From Bacteroidaceae bacterium (GTDB taxonomy: Bacteria; Bacteroidota; Bacteroidia; Bacteroidales; Bacteroidaceae): a stretch of 10,499 nucleotides of DNA. Location of the stretch: contig JAILIJ010000375.1 of NCBI GenBank assembly GCA_024695315.1, forward strand, positions 1 to 10,499. The letters are read 5' to 3'. Shown here in pieces: positions 5,241-10,499 of this stretch. How positions within the stretch are numbered: the first letter of the stretch is position 1; every line of letters begins with the position of its first letter. The position numbers and the translations under genes were made by a program. The notes under the pieces were generated by a model, which was not told where the DNA came from, searched no databases, and saw nothing but the letters and a program-made list of their open reading frames with translations.

Positions 5241-5780
5241 CTATGGCCTTTCCGGTTGCGGAGTACTATCCTTATACCATTCAGCATACATTAGGTAATG
5301 CTGAGCAATGCCAACATTTAACTCTTTAGCCTGCTGTGGGTCGACTTTCTTTATAAACTTTGCAGGTACACCACCCCAAAGTTCTCCGTCGCCGACCTGA
5401 GTATTCTTGAGCACAAGGGCTCCAGCAGCTATAATGGCACCTTCACCTATCACGGCATCATCGAGAACCGTAGCTCCCATACCTATAAGAGCTCCACTTT
5501 TAACTTTGCAGCCATGCAATGTCACGTTATGTCCGATGGTAACATCATCGCCAATCTCTATAGCAGCCTTTTTATAAAGTGTATGGAGACAGCTACCGTC
5601 CTGTATGTTCACCCTATTGCCAATCTTGATGTAATTAACATCCCCCCTGACAACAGCATTAAACCATACTGTACACCCATCGCCCAATGTCACATCCCCA
5701 ACAATGGTGGCATTCTCGCTAAAATAACAGTTTTCTCCCCATTTAGGAGTAAGACCGCAAACGGTTTTTATAAGTGCCAT
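5241..5780 (-). CDS. Gamma-carbonic-anhydrase-like hexapeptide-repeat protein
   Basis: This 179-residue protein is a left-handed beta-helix of the gamma-class carbonic anhydrase family (YrdA/PaaY/CaiE group), expected to form a cytosolic trimer with metal sites between subunits. Hexapeptide turns run from about residue 20 to 130 (ATIVGDVTLGDGC, AIEIGDDVTIGHN, ALIGMGATVLDDAVIGEGA). The three metal histidines are present: His66 in QDGSCLH, His84 in IGHN and His89 in TLHGC. Arg45 and Asp47 in VVRGD and Gln60-Asp61 also match family conserved positions. The acidic proton-shuttle loop of the archaeal Cam enzyme is absent, as in most bacterial members, so carbonic anhydrase activity is plausible but not certain. 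A C-terminal helix (about 146-170) closes the protein. It ends at two tandem terminators and follows a membrane-protein gene by 86 bases, with its own likely promoter in that gap. Confidence 0.88.
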   Translation of the reverse strand: MALIKTVCGLTPKWGENCYFSENATIVGDVTLGDGCTVWFNAVVRGDVNYIKIGNRVNIQDGSCLHTLYKKAAIEIGDDVTIGHNVTLHGCKVKSGALIGMGATVLDDAVIGEGAIIAAGALVLKNTQVGDGELWGGVPAKFIKKVDPQQAKELNVGIAQHYLMYAEWYKDSTPQPERP

Positions 5781-5829
5781 GTCACATTAGAATTAAAGTT
5801 CACCTTTTAATATAGAGCTCTCCATAACC

Positions 5830-5859
5830 CAAATACAACAGGTCATTAGAATAGCACAA
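5830..5859 (-). promoter_or_regulatory. Possible internal promoter for the carbonic-anhydrase-like gene
   Basis: Minus-strand TTG (5859-5857), 19 bases, then TGTATTTG (5837-5830), one mismatch from TAnnTTTG. It lies immediately after the stop of the upstream membrane-protein gene, so the last gene could be expressed separately from gltX. Confidence 0.4.
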
Positions 5860-5866
5860 TAGTCAA

Positions 5867-6553
5867 TTACTCGATTGTAGTTTTAAGAGTTAAGTAAGCC
5901 ACAACCATGGCAAAATAAAACACAACTAATGTATAGAACATACCTATACAACATGCCAACAGACCTAAGATAGCGATAAAGAATGTAACTACGCCAAGGC
6001 CAAGAAGAGGCCAGAAATTTCCTCTTGTCATATTCCATGAAGCTGAAAAAGACTCGCCTATACCTGCCTCAGGATTATCCACCTGATAAACGAAAGCCCA
6101 CATCAGACGTACAGCCAAGAAAATACCAGGAATAACGCACAAACTCATACCTACACAAACGGCCAATTCAATAATAAAAAATACTACTACAGCCTTTACA
6201 TAAACCGCAAACGGCATCTTACAAGCAGAAAGTTCTATTGAAGTAAGTTCACCCTTTGCAAGACCGAGGAATATTTTCATTATAGCAACAGAAACAAAAG
6301 CTCCGACCAAGATAGAAATAAAATACATTGGATGTGTTAACATACCAGTGTAAATACTTAAGATTGTTTCCATGTCCTGATTCTGAACAGCCTCTAAATA
6401 TGACTGCTGATCGAATTTCGTGGCAGGAGACGCCAAGCAATAGCTTAAAATATAAGCCACAAGTAACAAAACGGCCAAAAGAAGTCCATGCTTCTTTGTA
6501 AGTTCCCAAGCACGCTCAAGAACATTGGAAATTGATAATTGAATCTGTTCCAT
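5867..6553 (-). CDS. Multi-spanning membrane protein (DUF975/YciC-like)
   Basis: This 228-residue inner-membrane protein has hydrophobic segments at about 24-41, 76-98, 117-150 (probably two helices) and 182-222 (two helices). A short amphipathic N-terminus contains VLERAWELTKKHG. The IPGIFLAVRLMWAF motif (141-154) followed by ESFSASWNMTRGNFW (167-181) is typical of the DUF975/YciC-like membrane family, in which a helix carrying S-x-x-x-x-x-G-x-x-W precedes the last hairpin of helices. The biochemical role of the family is unknown; some Bacteroidota members carry mistaken carotenoid-oxygenase names. It follows the DUF2752 gene by 41 bases on the same strand with no promoter in between, so it is probably cotranscribed. 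Confidence is high for a membrane protein, moderate for the family. Confidence 0.78.
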   Translation of the reverse strand: MEQIQLSISNVLERAWELTKKHGLLLAVLLLVAYILSYCLASPATKFDQQSYLEAVQNQDMETILSIYTGMLTHPMYFISILVGAFVSVAIMKIFLGLAKGELTSIELSACKMPFAVYVKAVVVFFIIELAVCVGMSLCVIPGIFLAVRLMWAFVYQVDNPEAGIGESFSASWNMTRGNFWPLLGLGVVTFFIAILGLLACCIGMFYTLVVFYFAMVVAYLTLKTTIE

Positions 6554-6594
6554 AAGTTAATTTAAATAATATAGATTAATAAAAAATGGTTTTA

Positions 6595-6954
6595 TCATAG
6601 ATTTCTTAATATTCCCCATAGCAGCATCAGCCCCGCTACAGTGAACAACACTCTGTCTTCATAGCACCACTTCATTAGTTTCCATTTCATGGCTGGTTCA
6701 TAAAGTTGTCCTATCGTCACCAACACTACATAAGGAAGGCACAACATAAATCCCGCATTCAGTTTCCAGGCGGAATAGAAATTGCCATGTGCCAACTCAT
6801 GTAAAGCACGTTGCGAACCGCAAAATGGACATTGAAGTCCTGTAATCCAGTATAACGGACATTTTAGCGGCCAACTGTTACTGTAAGGATTGCCAAAAGC
6901 CAAGGCAATTGCAATTCCTAACAATAATATTATGCAAATTACCCTGGCTTTCAT
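6595..6954 (-). CDS. DUF2752 small membrane protein
   Basis: The 119-residue protein has the DUF2752 signature CPLYWITGLQCPFCGSQRAL (32-51), with three cysteines at 32, 42 and 45, followed by HELAHGNFYSAWKLN. Hydrophobic helices lie at about 4-20, 67-84 and 103-116. The family's function is unknown; the conserved cysteines could bind metal or form disulfides. It starts 6 bases after the waaA stop, and AAGGAAAG just before the ATG is one of the few good Shine-Dalgarno sites in the window, which suggests translation coupled to waaA. It also sits directly before another small membrane protein, a pairing consistent with a shared membrane role. Confidence 0.88.
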   Translation of the reverse strand: MKARVICIILLLGIAIALAFGNPYSNSWPLKCPLYWITGLQCPFCGSQRALHELAHGNFYSAWKLNAGFMLCLPYVVLVTIGQLYEPAMKWKLMKWCYEDRVLFTVAGLMLLWGILRNL

Positions 6955-6960
6955 CTTTCC

Positions 6961-8187
6961 TTAATTGAATATCGAGTTGAAGCACTTGTCTGCCGCACCC
7001 GCATTTCCATTTATATATTTTCCTGCCGACTCACCAGCCTTGGCAAGAGCTGCTGGATCGGCAATAAACTTGTCCATGATGGCTGCAAAAGATTCCACAT
7101 CTGTATATTCGAAAGAACCTCCGCAAGCCTTCAAGTCTTGTGCCTCCTTGAACTTATGATTATTTGGTCCGAAGAGAACAGGAATACCATATACAGCAGC
7201 CTCTGGCACATTATGTATTCCGACTCCGAAACCGCCTCCTACAATGGCAACCTTTCCGTAACGATAGATTGACGAGAGCTTACCGAAGCAATTCACGATG
7301 AGCACATCGCCGCTGTTGACATCTGCCTTGCCTGCTTCTATATCCGTATATTTCACGGAAGTGAGGCCTTGAGCATTGAGCAACTTATCAATAGACTTTA
7401 GGTGTACCTCGCTAATGACATGAGGCGCAATGATGAGTTTCCAATCGCGGTGCTGTGCAAAGTAAGGAATGTAGATTTCCTCGTCTGGTCCCCAGCTTGA
7501 ACCGACAATGGCACAAGGCATATCGCCTACAAATTTCTCAACTATTGGCAAATCTTTAGCAGCATTCTTTATGTCAATAACGCGGTCTAATCGCGTATCT
7601 CCCACCACAGTCACACAATCGATGCCATGTTCATTTAGCAGTTGTTTTGATAACTCATTCTGCACAAACAGATGGTCAAACTGACGCAGCGCCTTAGTAG
7701 ATCCCCACCACTTGAAGAAATACTGTGTAGGGCGGAAAATGCTACTTACGCTATAGAGCTTAATTCCCTTCTTATGAGCAAGAGTGAGATAGTTGAGCCA
7801 GAACTCATATTTTATGAATACGGCAATCTCTGGATGTGCAAGACGCAAAAATGAATGCGTATTTCCCGGAGTATCGGTAGGCAAGTAGCACACTACGTCT
7901 GCCCCTTCGTAATTTTTACGAACCTCATAGCCCGAAGGCGAGAAGAACGTAAGCAAAATCTTATACTCTGGATGCTCCTTGCGAAGTCGTTCCATCAATG
8001 GACGTCCCTGCTCAAATTCACCGAGCGAGGCAGCATGAAACCACGCCACCTTGTCCTCAGGTTTTATTTCTGCTTTAAGTATACGATAAGTCTGTGCTAT
8101 TCCCTCAACCATCTTCCTAGCCTTTTTTGAAACTATAGCTGCGAGAACAAGGCCTATTGTATATATATACAAACCTATTGAATACAC
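6961..8187 (-). CDS. waaA: 3-deoxy-D-manno-octulosonic acid (Kdo) transferase
   Basis: WaaA (KdtA) moves Kdo from CMP-Kdo onto the lipid A precursor at the inner face of the cytoplasmic membrane, an essential early step of lipopolysaccharide synthesis. The 408-residue protein is a GT-B enzyme: an N-terminal membrane-associated helix (about 1-20), then WFHAASLGEFEQGRPL with the catalytic-site Glu57, KYEFW (126-130), VGDTRLDRV (195-203), the C-terminal nucleotide-sugar domain, and GGGFGVGIHNVPEAAVYG (317-334) with FGPNNHKFKEA (339-349). These are all family hallmarks. The start is GTG at 8187: the frame opens only at the TAA 8205-8203, there is no ATG, and the N-terminus from this GTG aligns with the usual short membrane helix. 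The gene lies 24 bases after gltX and ends 6 bases before the DUF2752 gene, so it is in the operon. In the motif normally read as D-x-IG before LSS, this protein has VNCFGKLSS, with Asn in place of Asp. Confidence 0.93.
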   Translation of the reverse strand: MYSIGLYIYTIGLVLAAIVSKKARKMVEGIAQTYRILKAEIKPEDKVAWFHAASLGEFEQGRPLMERLRKEHPEYKILLTFFSPSGYEVRKNYEGADVVCYLPTDTPGNTHSFLRLAHPEIAVFIKYEFWLNYLTLAHKKGIKLYSVSSIFRPTQYFFKWWGSTKALRQFDHLFVQNELSKQLLNEHGIDCVTVVGDTRLDRVIDIKNAAKDLPIVEKFVGDMPCAIVGSSWGPDEEIYIPYFAQHRDWKLIIAPHVISEVHLKSIDKLLNAQGLTSVKYTDIEAGKADVNSGDVLIVNCFGKLSSIYRYGKVAIVGGGFGVGIHNVPEAAVYGIPVLFGPNNHKFKEAQDLKACGGSFEYTDVESFAAIMDKFIADPAALAKAGESAGKYINGNAGAADKCFNSIFN

Positions 8188-8211
8188 TTTTCTATATATT
8201 ATTTATTACAC

Positions 8212-9765
8212 TTAGAGTGCTTCAATAGCAAACTTCATGCGCTTAAGAACTTCTTCTTTTCCAAGGAAAGCACTCAACTCGTACATGTCAGGTCCCTGTC
8301 CTTCTCCGACAAGAGCAACACGCCATGCGTTCCAAGGCTTAATACCGGTTTCTTCAGTCCAAGGATCGATGATAGCCTTCTGGCCTTCAACAGTCCAATC
8401 GTTAATGCCTTCGAGAACCTTCATCATTTGAGTCATCTCCTCAGATGTATTCTCTTTCCAGTTCTTACGAACGAACTTATCCTCCTTATCGAAAGTTGTT
8501 GGTGCAACGAAGAAGAACTTACAGAGTGGCCATAAGTCACTTGGGAAAGAAACATTACGCTTCTTCTTATTTCCCTGACCGTCTACATACTCGATAACCT
8601 TCATCTTCATCATCTCAACTACGGCCTCTTCCTGCTCTTGAGTAGCGTCGATGCCATTGTCCTTTAGTATCTTGTCGAAAGCAGGACACCAATCCTTATT
8701 TGGATGCTGGATGAGGTACTGGTGGTTAAACCATGCAGCCTTGACATAATCGAACTTAGCTCCATTCTTAGAACATTTGCTCAGGTCGAAGAGCTTAACC
8801 ATATCATCGAGACTCATAAGCTCCTGATCATTACCTGGATTCCATCCTAACAGAGCAAGGAAATTGATGACAGCCTCTGGCAGATAACCCTTCTCACGGT
8901 AACCTGAAGAAATCTCTCCGCTCTTAGGATCGTGCCACTCAAGTGGGAAAACAGGGAAACCAAGCTTGTCGCCATCACGCTTAGAAAGCTTACCATTGCC
9001 AATAGGCTTGAGCAAAAGTGGAAGGTGTGCAAAACGTGGCATTGTGTCAGCCCATCCGAATGCCTCATAAAGAAGAACGTGGAGCGGAGCACTTGGCAAC
9101 CATTCCTCACCACGGATTACGTGTGTAACCTCCATAAGGTGGTCGTCCACAATATTTGCGAGGTGGTAAGTTGGCAGATCGTCAGCACTCTTATAAAGTA
9201 CCTTATCATCAAGGATGCTTGAATTGATTGTCACCTCACCACGGATAAGGTCATCAACAACCACATCGCGTCCTGGCTCAATCTTGAAACGAACAACATA
9301 CTGCTCGCCATCTGCAATAAGCTTATCAACTTCCTCCTTTGAAAGAGTAAGAGAATTGCGCATCATGCCACGTGTCTTGGCATCATACTGGAAATTCTCA
9401 ATCTCCTCACGCTTCTTGTCAAGCTCTTCTGGAGTATCAAAAGCAATATAAGCCTTTCCGTTGTCCAAAAGAACCTTTACATATTTACGATATATATCGC
9501 GACGCTCGCTCTGACGATAAGGTCCATGCTCACCACCAAAGCTCACTCCTTCATCAAACTTGATACCGAGCCAATTGAATGACTCAATAATATATTCTTC
9601 AGCACCTGGCACGAAACGATTAGAATCCGTATCCTCAATACGGAAAATAAGGTCACCACCATGCTGTTTTGCAAACAGATAATTGTAAAGGGCAGTTCTT
9701 ACACCACCAATATGAAGAGGTCCTGTAGGACTTGGTGCAAAACGCACACGTACTTTTCTTTCCAT
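8212..9765 (-). CDS. gltX: Glutamyl-tRNA synthetase
   Basis: Class I aminoacyl-tRNA synthetase that charges tRNA-Glu in the cytosol. The 517-residue protein starts with the ATP-binding HIGH region PSPTGPLHIGGVRTALYN (11-28) and has the KMSKS counterpart GKLSKRDGD (258-266). Between them are FRIEDTD (41-47), the acceptor-end binding insertion, LPTYHLANIVDDHLM (197-211) and the VIRGEEWLPSAPLH (216-229) motif. The C-terminal half forms the helical anticodon-binding domain, ending in a typical RMKFAIEAL helix. The cysteine cluster of E. coli GltX in the connective region is replaced by AYIAFDTPEEL (105-115), so no zinc site is expected. The gene is first in the minus-strand operon and drives waaA and the membrane-protein genes behind it. 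Confidence 0.97.
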   Translation of the reverse strand: MERKVRVRFAPSPTGPLHIGGVRTALYNYLFAKQHGGDLIFRIEDTDSNRFVPGAEEYIIESFNWLGIKFDEGVSFGGEHGPYRQSERRDIYRKYVKVLLDNGKAYIAFDTPEELDKKREEIENFQYDAKTRGMMRNSLTLSKEEVDKLIADGEQYVVRFKIEPGRDVVVDDLIRGEVTINSSILDDKVLYKSADDLPTYHLANIVDDHLMEVTHVIRGEEWLPSAPLHVLLYEAFGWADTMPRFAHLPLLLKPIGNGKLSKRDGDKLGFPVFPLEWHDPKSGEISSGYREKGYLPEAVINFLALLGWNPGNDQELMSLDDMVKLFDLSKCSKNGAKFDYVKAAWFNHQYLIQHPNKDWCPAFDKILKDNGIDATQEQEEAVVEMMKMKVIEYVDGQGNKKKRNVSFPSDLWPLCKFFFVAPTTFDKEDKFVRKNWKENTSEEMTQMMKVLEGINDWTVEGQKAIIDPWTEETGIKPWNAWRVALVGEGQGPDMYELSAFLGKEEVLKRMKFAIEAL

Positions 9766-9786
9766 TTCTTTTTATTAAATTTTGCG

Positions 9787-9794
9787 CAAAGGTA
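9787..9794 (-). promoter_or_regulatory. Promoter -7 box of the gltX operon
   Basis: TACCTTTG on the minus strand (9794-9787) is the most typical form of the Bacteroidota TAnnTTTG box. The expected -33 region is AT-rich with no clean TTG. Transcription would begin near 9780, leaving a very short leader of about 15 bases before the gltX ATG at 9765. Confidence 0.65.
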
Positions 9795-9807
9795 CAGATT
9801 TTTTTTA

Positions 9808-9835
9808 AATTAAGAATTAAGATTTTATAATTAAG
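9808..9835. repeat. Short AATTAAG repeats upstream of gltX
   Basis: AATTAAG occurs at 9808-9814, 9815-9821 and 9829-9835, a 7-base unit with one diverged copy (ATTTTAT) in register. It overlaps the -33 position of the gltX promoter. AT-rich words of this kind are common before Bacteroidota genes. Confidence 0.5.
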
Positions 9836-9880
9836 ATTAGAACAAGCATCTACATAACCCATAATTGAGTATAAGAGTAT

Positions 9881-9924
9881 AAAAAACTCGTAATTTTTCC
9901 ATTATTAAAAATATCTATCGAGTT
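9881..9924 (-). terminator. Probable terminator of the CapA-family gene
   Basis: On the minus strand AACTCG (9924-9919) pairs with CGAGTT (9890-9885), with an inner ATTTTT/AAAAAT stem (9912-9907 with 9898-9893) and an 8-base loop. A run of six T (9886-9881), partly shared with the stem, follows. It lies 24 bases after the stop codon. The stem is AT-rich, so efficiency is uncertain. Confidence 0.5.
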
Positions 9925-9947
9925 CTGCTCGTATAATCTCAAAAAAA

Positions 9948-10499
9948 TCATAATACCGGTTTACATTTCCGTATCTTAACGTCTACCGTGTTTGCAATAA
10001 TAGTATCAGCCGTCACGACGAGTCGGACTATTAAGCCTTTATTCCCCTTAGGTCTTAAACTATCAAAAACAAGATGTCCAAGACTGTAGAAGACTGGGCG
10101 TCCGTCTATACGGCCGAAAGTCTGGACCACATGAGGATGATGGCCAACAATAGCGTCGGCCCCGGCAAAGACGAGACGCGATGCTTGCATTCTTTGGGGC
10201 TGAGTTGGAATATCCTGATACTCCACTCCCCAATGCAGATATGCTAATACCTTATGCTCAGGATTTTCCTCCTTATACTCACGTATGGCTCTGCAGAGAT
10301 TTGACACATCAGCTTGACAGGGCGAATAACGATTTTCTGGATTTGGAAACCAACTTTCAATTGGAAACAAGACGTCGCTAAAGACGGCAACGCACAAATT
10401 TCCCTTTTTTATGAGAACTGGCGTAAGCCGTTCCTTCACATTTCGCCCACATCCCATAGGTTCTATGCCGGCTGACTTTAGGCTTTTGTACGTAGACTC
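9948..10499 (-). CDS. CapA-family protein, C-terminal part (cut by window edge)
   Basis: The frame stays open to position 10499 (ESTYKSLKSAGIEPMGCGRN before and through the Met at 10457), so the true start lies outside the window and only the last 183 residues are seen. Family members are usually about 300-400 residues. The visible part has the KSAGIEPMGCGRN segment, where the family has a conserved A/G-I-x-x-x-G-x-G-R-N, then LAYLHWGVEY (His89 of the fragment), QRMQASRLVFAGADAIVGHHPHVVQTF with GHHPH at 119-123, and FYSLGHLVFD. These are hallmarks of the PGA_cap/CapA metallophosphatase-like domain, first described in poly-gamma-glutamate capsule synthesis. In Bacteroidales such proteins are common without other capsule genes, so the substrate is unknown. 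It points toward gltX but is separated from it by a terminator and the gltX promoter. Confidence 0.88.
   Translation of the reverse strand, partial: ESTYKSLKSAGIEPMGCGRNVKERLTPVLIKKGNLCVAVFSDVLFPIESWFPNPENRYSPCQADVSNLCRAIREYKEENPEHKVLAYLHWGVEYQDIPTQPQRMQASRLVFAGADAIVGHHPHVVQTFGRIDGRPVFYSLGHLVFDSLRPKGNKGLIVRLVVTADTIIANTVDVKIRKCKPVL

Noticed and set aside
5135..5329. Plus-strand frame of 64 codons
   Set aside because: It runs through the minus-strand terminator and the 3' end of the carbonic-anhydrase-like gene, so it is a shadow.

Overview
The window looks like a chromosomal segment of a Bacteroidales bacterium, most likely Prevotella or a close relative. Three things point there: a Bacteroidota-type malate dehydrogenase, a gltX-waaA gene pair of the kind seen in Gram-negative Bacteroidota, and several promoter-like sites of the Bacteroidota form (TTG, about 19-20 bases, TAnnTTTG) in place of a sigma70 -10 box. 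Intergenic DNA is AT-rich and most genes lack a clear Shine-Dalgarno site. I see no rRNA, tRNA, CRISPR array, transposase or phage gene.

Layout. Positions 1-652 hold hairpin-forming DNA and a broken small gene on the minus strand, read as one protein from about 588 to 100 but interrupted by an in-frame TAA and lacking a normal start. Next, on the minus strand, is a secreted protein with a TonB-C-like end (653-1495) and its promoter. The gap 1496-2052 carries a phased 11-bp repeat array, a C/G-tract element and the terminator of mdh. Malate dehydrogenase (2053-3045, minus) and a secreted zincin-like protein with an HEIGH motif (3334-4752, plus) diverge from a shared 288-bp control region. The gap 4753-5240 holds a second, longer 11-bp phased array containing three inverted repeats, then two minus-strand terminators.

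From 9765 down to 5241 the minus strand carries gltX, waaA, a DUF2752 protein, a multi-spanning membrane protein and a gamma-carbonic-anhydrase-like protein. The first four are probably one operon; the last probably also has its own promoter. The two terminators close this unit. At the right edge is the 3' part of a CapA-family gene (9948 to beyond 10499, minus) with a probable terminator.

Most genes are housekeeping or envelope functions: GluRS for translation, WaaA for lipid A-Kdo assembly, Mdh for the reductive branch of central metabolism, plus membrane and secreted proteins of unknown role. The most unusual content is noncoding. Two separate intergenic regions are built from drifting 11-bp units kept in phase over about 175 and 285 bp. 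They have different unit sequences but the same period, and both contain inverted units that can form hairpins. I know of no named element that matches, and I did not find a complete new defence or toxin system. The broken gene at the left edge resembles a small Bacteroidota family that I loosely associate with immunity-type proteins.
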